From assembly GCF_017591425.1 (NCBI RefSeq), contig NW_024467121.1, positions 17,620,707-17,684,706 of the forward strand: a stretch of DNA of 64,000 bases, read 5' to 3'. Positions within the stretch are counted from its first letter, which is position 1. The number at the start of each line of letters is the position of its first letter. Source of the stretch: Ochotona curzoniae. Lineage: Eukaryota; Chordata; Mammalia; Lagomorpha; Ochotonidae. The position numbers were made by a program, and so were the translations under genes. The notes below the pieces were generated by a model. The model was not told where the DNA came from and made no database searches. It was given only the letters and a program-made list of their open reading frames with translations. This document shows, one piece after another, positions 33,905 to 45,290 of the stretch.

Positions 33905-34700
33905 TGGCTTATTTTACTAAGCATAATGACTTCCAGTTGAATTCACTTAGTTACAACACACAACGTTTCATTCTTTTTTGTATGACTGAGTAGTATTCTA
34001 TAGTGTATATGTCTTGCATTACCCAGTCATCAGTTGACTGGCATCTGGGTTGGTTGTGTTTCTTAGCTATTGTACCAGGGGTACAATAGCTCTCCCATGT
34101 GCTCATTTCATTCTGTTTGTATAAATTACCAGGAGTAGGATGACTGAGTCTTTTTGGTACATCTGTTTTCATGTATCTGAGGAATCTCCATAATGTCTTC
34201 CACAATGGTTACACTCTTTTACATTCCTACCAGTAATAAATTAAAGTATCTTTTTCCTCACATCCTCCCCATAATTTAGTGTTTTCTGATTTGTGTATGA
34301 AGCCATTCTAACTGAAATGAGGTCAAGCTTCAGTGTGGTTTTTATTTGCATTTCCCTGGTGGCTGGTGAACCTGAGCAATTTTTCAAATGTCTGTTGGCC
34401 ATTTGAATTTCATCCTTTGAAAAATGCCTGTTCATGTTTTTTTGCTCATTTCTTAACTAGTTTGCTTTGTTACTGTTGAGTTTCTTCAGCTTTTTGTACA
34501 TCCTGAGTAAGAATTTCTCTACCAGTGGTATAATTTGCAAATATTTTCTTTACTTTGTTGGTGATTTCCTCTGCTGTACAAACTAAGAAGCTTCTTAGCT
34601 TGACATCATCCCATTTGTTTATTTTCACTTTAACTGCCTGACTTCTTTCCAAGAAGTCTTTGCATATGCCTGTGTCTTATAGAGTGACCCTGATGCAACA
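33905..34700 (-). pseudogene. L1 ORF2 C-terminal remnant
   Basis: In coding order the minus strand gives KINKWDDVKLRSFLVCTAEE, NRHFSKDEIQMANRHLKNC, REMQIKTTLK, MWKTLWRFLRYMK, then DDWVMQDIYTIEYYSVIQ, the conserved C-terminal blocks of L1 ORF2p. The cysteine-motif region between them is degraded, and three separate frames carry the pieces. It is non-functional. Confidence 0.88.
34066..34090. repeat. Perfect inverted repeat, 11-bp stem with 3-nt loop
   Basis: GCTATTGTACC (34066-34076) and GGTACAATAGC (34080-34090) are exact reverse complements around AGG. It lies inside the antisense L1 ORF2 remnant. Confidence 0.85.
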
Positions 34701-34761
34701 TTTTTCTATAGCACTTTGATAACATTATAGGTTTAGATCCTTGACTCAAAAATATCTTTAA

Positions 34762-35013
34762 AAGGGGGGAATTTTTTTTTAACCTACTGTTTTACTTCTC
34801 AAATGCCTATAGTGTCTGGAGCTCAGCCAGGCTGAAGCCAGGAACATGAGTATAAGCAGTAGGGACTAAATTATTTGAGCCACGACCTGCTACATCATAG
34901 GATGTCCATTAATAGAAAGCTGAAATCAGGAGCAGTCAAAATTTGAATCTAGGCACTTCAGGATAGGACACTGGTGTCCCAAGCTGTCTTAACTACTAGA
35001 TTGAATGCCTCCA
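34762..35013 (-). mobile_element. C-repeat SINE, old copy
   Basis: Reverse-strand copy: T9 run, TTTACTTCTCAAATGCCTATAG, CAGCCAGGCTGAAGCCAGGAACATGAG, ATTTGAGCCACGACCTGCTACATCATAGGATG, CAGGAGCAGTCAAAATTTGAATCTAGGCACTTC. It is well diverged and abuts the L1 end. Confidence 0.75.
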
Positions 35014-35538
35014 CCCCTCTCCCAGCCTGTAATTGTCTTCAACAATACTTTTCCTTGACCTTTGATAGCTTCCTTACTCAGTATCGATCAGTACCTTAAT
35101 GAATACTTAAGAAGTACCCTGTAGAGACCTCTGAATTTCTCTTAAAGATGCTCCTACACTTAGTTTCTCAACTTGGGAGCCTACTGGGTTTTGCAAAGCT
35201 TCTGTCTCCCTGTGCTCCAGCCTAGAAACTCCTCTAAGGCAGTAAGCAGTTTTCCAGCTATAGGATCAATCTTAGGTAAGAAGCAGAAATGTGCTTTATT
35301 TGGTTATCTTTGTTACACCCCCTTCTTTCCTCACAGTGCCATTCTATTTATCTGGAGGAATCATGACACTGATTGTGATATGTGAATCTCCAGTGGTATC
35401 ACATTGGCCAAAATCCTTGGGCGTGCTTTCTGGATCTTCATTAAACTATTCTGTTAATTTCTTATCTTAATTGTCAACCCTATACATATATTAGCTAAAA
35501 ATCTTGTACTCTATCTATTTAGGGTGACAGCTTACCTT

Positions 35539-35860
35539 ACCTTTTAAAGATTTTTTTTAAAATTTTTATTTGAAAATCAGATATACAAAGAGAAGGAGAG
35601 ACAGAGAGAAAGATCTTCCGTCTGATGATTCAATCCTCAAGTGAGCGCAATGGCCGGTGCTATGTTAATCCAAAGCCAGGAGCCAGGAACTTCTTTCCAG
35701 GTCACCCACATGGGTGCAGAGTCCCAAGTGTTTTCACTGTCTTCGACTGCTTTCCCAAGCAACAAGCAGGGAGCTGGATGGGAAGTGGAAGCGGCCGGGA
35801 TTAGAACCAGCGCCTGTATGGGATCCCAGGGCGTTCAAGGCTAGACCATGCCGCCGTGCC
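35539..35860 (-). mobile_element. C-repeat SINE, younger subfamily, with target duplication
   Basis: AAGATTTTTTTTAAAATTTTTATTTGAAAATCAGATATACAAAGAGAAGGAGAGACAGAGAG, GATCTTCCGTCTGATGATTC, GCCAGGAGCCAGGAACTTCTTTCC, AAGCAGGGAGCTGGATGGGAAGTGG, GGATCCCAGGGCGTTCAAGGC and a GACCATGCCGCCGTGCC end. Flanks are TGACAGCTTACCTT (35525-35538) and TGACAGCTTGCCTT (35861-35874), one mismatch in 14. Confidence 0.93.
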
Positions 35861-36794
35861 TGACAGCTTGCCTTTCTAAAGTATCTGCCATTTCTAGAAA
35901 GTTTCATCCCATCTCCAAAATGAAAATGGTTTTTTACTCTAAACTTATGTAAAGACTTACATGCACTTCTCAGATTCAACTTGTCACTTTCTGATATATA
36001 TACACATATTTATATTCACATCTTCTGTTTGAATATCTCATTTATGTAGTCTTAGAAATATGCAGTATGTACACAGCATGCAATACATACACTTTAAAAC
36101 GTTTTTTTTTAATAATCTTGTAGTTGAACGTTAAATAGGTATTGATGAAATTTTAACCCAATGATAAAGATTATCCTAGACTGCAAGTAATTAGGGAGAT
36201 TGAGTTGTATATAGAATGTTTCTTCCTTACCCCCTGCTTAGCTGGAAAATTTTCTTCCTCTGTATCTGGGTTTGCATACAATAATTGCCCTTTGATTTTT
36301 CTGTCTTTGTATTCCCACAACCCAGCACTGTACCTGTTTTAAGAAGTGGCTGTTTAATCACAGCAGTACCTCTCAATGGGAAGTATTCTCGAAAGAATTG
36401 CTTTTAAAGAAAAAAATCCCAAAAAAATAGAATGTACCATGAAAGTACTAAGGAGAACTTTTTACCTCAAAAATCTGAAATACTGAAAGTATTCAAAGAG
36501 AAAGCACAAAACTAAATTTTGGATGTCCAACTCTGCATTTGCTGTCCCTTCAAGAGTCTATTGAAATGATTCAGCTTTCTTAAGGTACCTAATGTAATCA
36601 AATTCAGAGAAACAGAAACTAGAATGGTGAATACCAGCAACTGGAAGAAGGAAAGAGAATTATCCTTTAATGAGTATGGAGGTTTGCTTTGGGAAGATAC
36701 AGAAGTTCCAGAGACAGCCAGTGGTGATGGCTGCACAGTGTCATTGTACTTAATGTGCTTAACAGTGATCAAGATAATGAATTTGTTATATGTA

Positions 36795-36850
36795 ATATAT
36801 AATATAGTTTTAATTTCTTATTATATTTTTATAATATATATATATATAAT
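36795..36850. repeat. AT-rich low-complexity tract with (TA)n
   Basis: The tract is almost purely A/T (TATAATATAGTTTTAATTTCTTATTATATTTTTATAATATATATATATATAAT) and sits immediately before a SINE. It is strand-symmetrical in places and likely easily melted. Confidence 0.85.
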
Positions 36851-37125
36851 TTGTTCTTTTTGTAGGTCAGAAGATAGAGTGACAGGCAGAGACAAGGGAG
36901 ATTTTCCTTCCCAAATAGCTTCAATAGCCAGAGCTGTACTAGGCCAAAGCTTAGAGCCAGAAGCTCCATCCAGATCTCCTATGTGGATGGCAGCAGCCCA
37001 AGCACTTGAACCTGTTATTTTCTCAGGCTCATCAGTAGGGAGTTGAATCATAAGTGGAGCAGACAGGACTTGAACTTATACTCTTCTATGGAATTGCCCA
37101 CATTGTGTGGTAGTGTCAGCCGTGT
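36850..37125 (-). mobile_element. C-repeat SINE, diverged
   Basis: Reverse-strand copy: TTTGTAGGTCAGAAGATAGAGTGACAGGCAGAGAC, TTCCCAAATAGCTTCAATAGCCAGAGCTG, AAGCTCCATCCAGATCTCCTATGTGGATGG, CAAGCACTTGAACC, AAGTGGAGCAGACAGGACTTGAACTTATAC, ending GTGTGGTAGTGTCAGCC. Confidence 0.82.
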
Positions 37126-37249
37126 GTGTATATAAACTCCAGTCCAAAAAAAAAGAAAAGAGAAAATCTAAAGAACTTCTAACTGCATTTGTGGAAATAT
37201 TACAGGTATACCTGTAAATAAAAATTTAAGTTCAAATTGCCTGCATTTG

Positions 37250-37490
37250 AGCAAACTACTTACTCTCTCTGAATCTGTTTCGTCTCTAAACAGTGCCTGA
37301 TGTATTGCTAAGGTCTCACTTCCTGTAACGACTACCCTCCCCACAGGCCTGTCGTAACAATGAGCAGTGAATCTGCTTATTTTCAGAAGAAGTAGGGAGC
37401 CTAGAGATGTACTGCGGATGGGTTACCTCCTGTGTGACCTGAAGTAGGTTGCTCACCTCCTGAGAGCCCTTTCATGGGACTGACTCAAAG
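37250..37490 (+). mobile_element. MIR-like fragments (two short matches)
   Basis: GCAAACTACTTACTCTCTCTGAATCTGTTTCGTC (near 37255) and TGTGTGACCTGAAGTAGGTTGCTCACCTCCTGAGAGCC (near 37430) each resemble the MIR core in forward direction (tgtgaccttgggcaagttacttaacctctctgagcctcagtttcctc). They may be two insertions or chance. Confidence 0.4.
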
Positions 37491-37646
37491 TTCAAGGAGA
37501 CATGGTACTTTTCTATGTCTCTGCAGTAGAATCGCTTAGAGAAGCAGAGAGGCAAAGCCTGAATCCCTCCTCAGGACTTCTGTTTGAATTCCTGTGCAGA
37601 AAGATCTAGGCAGCCTACAGAGGTTTTCAGCCTCTGAAATACATCC

Positions 37647-37952
37647 TTGGACTGGCACCGTGGCATAGCAAGTTAAATCACAGCCCACAGTGTTAGCATC
37701 CCATCTGGGAACCAGTTCAAATTCCAGCTGCTCCACATCCAATCCAGCTCTGTACTAAGGAGCCTAGGAAATTAGTACAAGATGTCCCAAGTGTTTGGGC
37801 TTGTGAACCCACATGGGAAACCGAGAAGAGGCTCCTGCCTTCGGCTTGACTTAGTCTTGGCTGTGGCAACTATTTGGGGACTGAACCAGCAGATGGAAGA
37901 TCCCCTACCAACACCCCCCAGTCAGTAACTCTGCTTCTCAAATAAATAAAAT
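37647..37952 (+). mobile_element. C-repeat SINE with probable target duplication
   Basis: Complete forward copy: TTGGACTGGCACCGTGGCATAGCAAGTTAAATC head (A-box region), CATCCCATCTGGGAACCAGTTCAAATTCC (B-box), CTCCACATCCAATCCAGCTCTG, CAAGTGTTTGGGC, GAGGCTCCTGCCTTCGGC, CTGAACCAGCAGATGGAAG and an AAATAAATAAAAT tail. AAATACATCC (37637-37646) and AAATGCATCC (37953-37962) flank it. Confidence 0.92.
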
Positions 37953-39149
37953 AAATGCATCCAGAGTCAAAAAACAAAGTGAGAAGCAAAAGAAAAATGC
38001 TTGGGTAAGTTTTAACTGGGGATAGGTATTGCTGTCATGTTGCATTTGTTTTGGGGGTGTCCAATAACTTTAACCCTGCTCACATAAAGATACTACAACC
38101 ATTCCTGACTTGGTTTCCAACAGCCATTGACTCAGGCCATTTTTAGTGAGAATTAGCTACGGTGGCTTATAGCACTGAATGCACTGTGCATAGTGCACGC
38201 CAAGTCCCCAGCCACTCACTGGATTTCCAGTGACTTTTCTGTGGAGTGACCTAATAGTCTTTCCCTTAGAGAGTATGGTTTCCTTCTGTACTGTGAAAAG
38301 ACAGCCAAGCCTAACAGAGGCTTAATTGCTTCCTGGTTGGAAAACTCTCGGGAGCTCCTTCAATAAGGCAGGTAGCAAATACAAGGTAGCAAGGAAAAGA
38401 ATGATTTTGATGGATAAGGTAGTTCATTTAGATCTCTGAATTGTGCGGTTGGGGATCTGTGAGAAATCACAGGTCTATGTAAATGTGAAGAGAGCTATTC
38501 AAAAGTTTCCCTGTAACAAGATAAATGTAGTAATTATATTTAAATGAGCATAGAAGAAAATCTCAACACAAACTGCATTAACTAAAGAAAGTTCAATTAC
38601 AATGGGATGTAATTGAATTACAGTAGGACCTGTGCTCCTACTACTGCCCTGCCAGTTCTATCCGGGACTGATGCCATCTTCAGCCAAGCATTGCTGCCCA
38701 TTCCACCTGAGGATTTGTGTGGAGTTAGGGCATGAAAGGAGGAGGAAGCCAGATCTACTCAATGCTAGGTTTTCAGCAGAAGGGGTAACACGTTTTGGAT
38801 ATCCAGTGCAGTTCTCACCATGGGAAAGTAGTAATGCAGGTTTAACCAGAGAATATGTTATGTAAGAGACATTGATGTTATGCACGTTGGTGTTATTTTG
38901 TCAATGAAGTAGCTTTTCCAGAAATGTCTCAAATGTGCTTGTGTGGTATTTCAGGTTCAGAGATTTGTGAGACTTTAATTTTGGTATAATCTCAGGAAAC
39001 AACCACGGGATGACCCAGTCGTCCTCACTGGGAATGACACAACCAGATTCACACATTTTAAACAGTGTTCATATGGCTAGGAGTTAGATCCTGCAGAGGC
39101 GAAATTCTTTATCTTAAACTCTAATTTTGAAACTTGTGTTATATTTTCT

Positions 39150-39480
39150 TAAAGCTTTTTGTTTTGGTAAGATTTGTTTTTACTAGAAAGGGAGATTTAC
39201 AGAGAGAACGAGAGACAGAAAAAGATGTATCTACCCGTTCACTTCCCAAATGGCATCAATAGCTGGAACTGAGCCAATCGGAAGCCAGGAGCCAGGAGCT
39301 GCTTCTGGGTTTCCCAAGCAGATGCAGAGTACCGAGTTTGGGCCATCCTCTGATGCCCTCTCCAGGTCACAAACTGAAAGCAGGGTGGAAAGTGGGGCAG
39401 CTGGGACATAAACCAGTACCCATATGGGATGCTGGTGCTTGCAGGTAGAGGATTAACCAGTTGAGCCATCATGCAAACTC
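39150..39480 (-). mobile_element. C-repeat SINE
   Basis: Reverse-strand copy: AAGATTTGTTTTTACTAGAAAGGGAGATTTACAGAGAGAACGAGAGACAG, CCGTTCACTTCCCAAATGG, ATCGGAAGCCAGGAGCCAGGAGCTGCTTCTGGG, GGGCCATCCTCTGATGCCC, CCAGTACCCATATGGGATGCTGG, ending TTAACCAGTTGAGCCATCATGC. Confidence 0.92.
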
Positions 39481-41499
39481 CAGTTATTAAAACTTTTAAG
39501 CCAAGTTTTATGTTTGAAAAAATGGAAAATTTCTAAGTGGAACATGAACCTTTGCCTAGTAACCCAATTATGTCTGCATCTTGGTGTTCATCTAGCCCAT
39601 TAGAATCAGTAACTTTTTTTTTTTTGGCAAGTGTTGTTCTCAAACATTCTAGATCCAAATACTAACCATAGAAGATGGATGAAGACTAAGGCGAAGAGTA
39701 TGCAGAGGCAGGTACCTGCACCCGCTAAGAGATGCTCCCTTGCTCCTCTCTTTGTTACTTTTTACCCAAAATCAATGACATTTTAATCCTGTAGTAGCAG
39801 TTTTATCATGCATGTAACAGTAAAATTTTATCAATTTTACCAAGCTAGATAGCTAGTTTCTGAATAAAAAAAAAATGATTCTGATTGTGAACACGCAGTA
39901 ACATTATTTACAATAGGGAAGTCCAACTCAGTTTTTTATATTCTGTCCACTTCCCAGAAAGCAAGAATCCCTCATTTTTTATAGCACTATCTGAGGAGCA
40001 AAATTCATGATGACTATTTGTCAGACAAGCCATCCTCTCAGGAAGGGACTAGAGAGGAGCTCTGACCTCGGCCTCTGCTCTGAGTTAGAATTTCCAGTGG
40101 GCCTCTTTTTTGGCATCCTGTGGCATTAGTCCGATCTTAGTGGAACGAGGACAATAATGCTTTCCCCTGCATAGCTGAGAAGGAGCTTTTTAAGTGCCCT
40201 TTTGGAAGCTGTAGAAATCTGTGTTTATTGTCAGTGTTCAACTATGAACTTAAACTCACCTCCTATCACGCCTCTAGGTGTGATAATATTTTTCATTCTG
40301 TTACAAAAAAGTAATGTCACACTTGGCACTTTCACTGCCCTATTCCTAGAATATCCCCGAAGTGCTTTCTGAGAGTGTTACCTGCTATTTGGCTTGTTTT
40401 TCTCCACCAGAGAATAGAGAATCTCAGCAGGCGCCCAGAGGACGGTGAGTGTCGAGTAGGTAGTTCCAGGAGGCAGGGAGTACATTTTGGTATCCCCCGA
40501 CTCCTGCTTTTATGGTTCTCCTGCTTCATGTCATCACGTCCTGGAAGCCGATCGTGGGCACCATGTCTCTGTCCCCTCGTATTTACTAATTCTCAGATGT
40601 GAACCTGTCACATTCATCCAAGGCAGTGACAATGTGTGTAGAAAGTGACACAACTAAAGAAGACAGGATCAGAGATAAATTGTTTCAAGTTTGGACTGGT
40701 ATCTGATTGGATAGGACAGAAAATAATTTACCATTACCGATGTACTATAAACCAAATTCTGTTCATAGAAATTGGTACCACAACAGTACACTTGCTGGAG
40801 AAGAACAGAGAAGAGGATTTGTAATAACTACGGCAGTAAGCAGGCAGCTCAGTTTGGTCATATTTTATATGAACTGGCAATGGCATGCTGTATATCATTT
40901 ATCTCCTGGTTCTTATTTCACATTGCCTCTCACTTGAGGCCAAGAACATTACAGCTGTGCTGAAGAGTAGGTGGAAAAATAGCCTTATTATTAACCTGAG
41001 TTGAAAACATAATGGCTTTTTGAATGTCTTCATTCACAGATGTAGTTGCACAAAATATTAATGCTCCTTCCTGAACAGAGTCTTCCTTTAAACCTACTTT
41101 GTCCGTGTCTGGTGAAAAGAGCACCTCATGTAACCAAATTAGCCCCCTAAGAATTACTTTATCCTTTACATTTGCATATAGTTTGAATTCATAATTGGGC
41201 TGTGTTTATTGGTTAGCAGCTGTATTATCAAATAAACCCGAGAATATGTCATTTAGAGCTGTTGACACCCCTCCCACATTAACCCCAAAGAAACACAAAG
41301 GCTTCATCAGCCTCTTTTCACAGAAGCAAAACTAAGACATGAGGAGAAATTTGGCAAAAGCCCCTTTGCTTCCGTTACAGCAAATCCAGGTTTTTAAGCT
41401 AGAGAGTTTGAGAGTAATCTACATTTGTATAGAATTCATCTGTTAACAGGACAGCTTCACATGCCTTTGTCATTTTTTCTCCATGCTAGTCCCATTAGA

Positions 41500-41600
41500 A
41501 TGTAGGTTAATAATTAGCATTTTCATTTCACACAGGAAAGAAATCTGTAGTTGAAAGAGGTCAGTGACTTGGAGCTGAGAGAAGGCAGACTGAATCCACA
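41500..41600 (-). mobile_element. Possible MIR fragment
   Basis: TAATTAGCATTTTCATTTCACACAGGAAAGAAATCTGTAGTTGAAAGAGGTCAGTGACTTGGAG is a distant match to reverse MIR (attttacagatgaggaaactgaggctcagagaggttaagtgacttg). Confidence 0.4.
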
Positions 41601-41617
41601 TAGCTGACTCTTGTGGG

Positions 41618-41930
41618 TTTTTTTTTCCTTGATTTTTCCTTAACCTTTCAATTCATTTGAAAGGTGAAGTGACAGAGGGAGAGGGAAAGAGCATAAGGGA
41701 TCAACCATTGGCTTACTGTGCTATGCTAAAGGCAGCAGCCAGGAACTCCATCCCAGTCTCTGACCTGGGTATGGGGGGCCCATATACTTGGGCTACCTTG
41801 CACTACTTTCCCAGCCACATTAGCCTGAGTGAGAAATGGAGCAGCCCGGGCTTGAACTGGGTCTCTTAAAATGGGATGCAGGTGTAGCATGTGATGGCTT
41901 AACTCTCTGGAGCACAGCGCTAGCCACTCT
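41618..41930 (-). mobile_element. C-repeat SINE
   Basis: Reverse-strand copy: a T9 run, TTCATTTGAAAGGTGAAGTGACAGAGGGAGAGGG, ACTGTGCTATGCTAAAGGCAGCAGCCAGGAACTCCATCC, CCCATATACTTGGGC, GAGAAATGGAGCAGCCCGGGCTTGAACTGGG, AATGGGATGCAGGTGTAGC, ending GGAGCACAGCGCTAGCC. Confidence 0.9.
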
Positions 41931-43535
41931 CCTGTGTTCTTTCTGTTATACCAGAGGGACAGTGGAATCCCCTGGACTCTTCCATGGGAATGCGTAACCC
42001 CGTTTTTCCTGTTCATTCACATATATAAAAAAAGGTTTTGTGGCTTAAGAAGCATCCCTTTTCACCTCAAGTTTCAGTTCCCATAAAATAAGCAAATACT
42101 GGGCAGCAAATGAGCCCAATTTGACATTATCAGATGTCACAGGGGAAAAAAGAAAACAAAAATCATTTTCTGTACCCTCCAGAATACAACTTAGTCTCCA
42201 GGTTGCTTAATACCTCTATGAGAGCAGCAGCCGTAGCACTTACTGGCCTTCTTTCAATGAACCACTTTTCCATTAAACAATGCACAGTGGAGGTTTCACA
42301 GACAGTCCATTAGACTGTGGTTTGACTCACTCAATAGAGCCTCGCTTTCTTTGAGTTACACTGTTGAGTAGCAGGAGAAGGGAACAGGCCTTTACTCTAT
42401 TCCCAAATGGCTATCTGATATTCAGGTGCATATACACAAAATCTGTTCCTTTCCTGTGCACTTGGTTTGTTTGGTATATAATAGAACAATAAGATTGTAT
42501 GAAATGAAGAGATAATTTTGCTTCAAAAACTGCAGAAGAGTGCTTCTCTGAAGAGTTCACAGAAATTTCATATCATGAAAAAATATTCATGATTTTTAAG
42601 TTCTTTGTACCAAAATAATTTCTCTCTCAATTCCATTTGTTTCACAGATTTTCTGAAATTGCCGTTACTGTGGTTTCAGCTTATTTCTTTATAAGACTTT
42701 GTCTCTTTGTCTCTTTGCTGACATTTGTTTTGTTGTAACTTTTTGTAAATTTTTTTTTGTGAAAAGCTTCAGTTTACTTGCTAAACTCTGTATTAATCCA
42801 GAAAGAAGTTGCATTAAAACTTACAAACTGTCACCTGATAACCAGACCCCATGTAACTGTGTCAGACCTCACCAGTGATTCATTGCTTCAAACTGGAATC
42901 AGCTGATGCATGGTGCCACAATTTTCGACTCTGCAGGGTTCATCTGGAACCTGCTGGTACACATGAGACAGTCGTTTGATCTGCTGTTCTAAGACTGATG
43001 AAATGCTTAAAAGATGGCTGCGTGATCAGTCCCATTATCTCCCAGTGTTCCGGCTTATTCTGTTCCATGTGGCAGTATATAATCTCAAAAATAATCATTC
43101 CACTGTAGTTAACAAGGGAGCTGCATGAGGCAGTTGATGAAAACTGTTTCCCAAATTGCTTAGTTCTGTTTTGCTGTATTCCGAGAGGGAAAACATGGTC
43201 TTAATGTTCAGAGTTCCTAAAAGCCTGGAAGTTGAGGGCAAGACTTAGGAGACAGAACATTTGATTGACAGTTGCCCGTGTCTTTTGCTGCTTCTGATCT
43301 TTAGTTTTTAGATAAACTATATGAGACTAGACTTTGATTCATACCTCGCAACATACATGAGCCCCTTGGAAATAAGGATGTGGATGCTTAGAGTTTTTCT
43401 TTGTTCTAAAAGCAACACAGAGATGTATACAGTGATATATTTTTAAAATGTGAAAAACTATTTTTTTAACGTTTCTACTTCTATAAAAAATCCATGGAGA
43501 GAGACTTGAAAGGGAGAGATTCCATAGTCAGTTTT

Positions 43536-43871
43536 GGTGGTTGCATTTTCTTTTTTTTTATGATTTATTTATTTATTTCAATTGGAAAGTCAGATTTACA
43601 GAAAGAAGGAGATACAGAAAGATCTTCTGTCTGCTGGTTCACTCCCCAAGTGGCTATAATGGCCGGAGCTGAAGTCAAAACCCAGGAGCTTCTTTTGGGT
43701 CTCCCATGCAGGTACAGGACCTCAAGGCCTCTACTGCTTTCCCAGGCCACAGGCAGGGAACTGAAGGAAAGTGGAGCAGACGGGATACAAACCAGTACCC
43801 ATATGGGATCCCAGCACATGAAAGGCAAGGATTTAGCTACTTAGGATACTGCACTGGGTGGTTGCATTTTC
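43536..43871 (-). mobile_element. Young C-repeat SINE with perfect 15-bp target duplication
   Basis: The SINE body is 43551-43856: T9, ATGATTTATTTATTTATTTCAATTGGAAAGTCAGATTTACAG, GATCTTCTGTCTGCTGGTTCACTCCCC, GGCCGGAGCTGAAG, CTTCTTTTGGGTCTCCC, CCAGTACCCATATGGGATCCCAGC. It is flanked by GGTGGTTGCATTTTC at 43536-43550 and again at 43857-43871, 15 of 15 identical. The identical duplication and long clean T-run point to a recent insertion antisense to CELF2. Confidence 0.96.
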
Positions 43872-44899
43872 TACAAAACTCATCTAAAGGAAATGTATCA
43901 CATATTTTTGACAAACTCTGCAATCTCCAAGGATGATTCTGGCTTACAAACATATTGGTAATAATCTATCAACTGTTATTAATGTTTCAACGAAGACACA
44001 AGACTCAGTTATTATGTAAAAGTGTGACAGTAGATCACATGATATACCTTTGGACATTAAGTGGAATGTGAGCTTTTCAGTTAAAATGGAAACACAATGA
44101 ATTGTATTACAGGTCAATTCTGATCTTAAGGATCAATAGTAATACACCAGCCAAGAAATCATGGATATTTATGGATAAAGGTTTATAGGAACTGAGAGTA
44201 GAGCGACACACAGTTATGTGACCATTTTTAAACAGATAAGAGATTATCAAGGAAGAAACAAACAGCTCTTTTGTAACTCAAGAATATGACCTCTGACACC
44301 ACCATCTTTAGATGGAGACTACTTACAAATCTGAAAGTCATTTGGTAAAGGAGAAGGGGCCAGATGTTTTTGCTGGGTTGATGTTTGCTTGCTCTCTTTG
44401 CTGGAGTCCAGTCATCCCTTGGCCTCTTCTTTCTGTGCCAAATAGATAGCTTATCATGTCCAAGTGACTCCTGTTCCTGGAGCTTGGCACTTTGTCCTTA
44501 TTGAGTGTGGACCATCCTTACTGTTGCTGCCTGACCAGCATGCTTTCTTTGTGAGCAGATAAAGCCTACACGTATCATGTTCTCTCTGGAATTTGGATTA
44601 AATAATCTGGTCTAAAAAGAGGGGTGCATAGATGATGTCCTCAAAACCTCCCCCTCCTTCTGAACAGGCTGTCACTTGCAATTCATGTTTGTTGCCTGAC
44701 ATTCATTTCTTCTTATGATGAAGAGCAAGTCCAACCAGACTATTTGATTTGCTAGATTAAAAAAGAAAAAATTGAAAGCTGTTGACAAGCAAATGGTGCA
44801 TGGATGTTTGTGGTTGGAAATTAGATTTCTTTATTCGTTCATTTGTTTTACTTTCTTCGGTTCTGTTCATTGCTTCTCTAAAGCAATAGTAGAGAAGGA

Positions 44900-45290
44900 A
44901 AGCTTAGCATAGAACAAGGAATGTGATGCAGTCTAATGCAATAAACCCATTCAAACTCTGTAAGCCTCAGATAACCCAGCGTGCCCTAATTGAATGGCCT
45001 GAATTTCTCACCTGGGAACTTTCCAAAGCAACCAGCACCCAGATACACCCCAGCAATGATGTCACAAAACTGGGTCGTGGGAGTATACTTCAGAGAATCT
45101 ATTTTAAGAGCATATTTTCTTCTAGGGATGGGTTTTGACAGAGTTTCATATTTCCAGCTGTATGTGAGAATGCGTGATGTTAAGATAAAATTCACCCAAA
45201 CTTCCTGTGACTTTGCTGAAAAAAGGTTTGTTAAGCACATTAATCCCTGTAGGCTACCAGAGAAGTTTCATAAATAGTTTTTAAGAACCA
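44900..45290. other. Unique intron block open on both strands
   Basis: A 95-codon frame on the plus strand (44990-45277) overlaps an 84-codon frame on the minus strand (44986-45240). I recognise no motif in either. There is no splice-site or promoter context, and chance is the simplest explanation. No repeat family is recognised here. Confidence 0.35.

Larger units (their letters stand above)
33570..34740 (-). mobile_element. 5'-truncated L1 in antisense
   Basis: The 3'UTR begins near 33570, with a pyrimidine-rich tract CCCTCCCTTCTACCTTCCTTCCACATCTTCCC at 33652-33685 (polypurine on the L1 strand) and A16 at 33792-33807. From 33900 to 34740 is the C-terminal part of ORF2 in antisense, ending 5'-truncated near GGTTTAGATCCTTGACTC. 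I could not identify a target duplication. Confidence 0.85.

Noticed and set aside
37704..37715. tRNA gene suggested by a B-box-like GTTCAAATTCC
   Set aside because: It is the internal promoter relic of the tRNA-derived C-repeat. No cloverleaf or anticodon stem can be formed.
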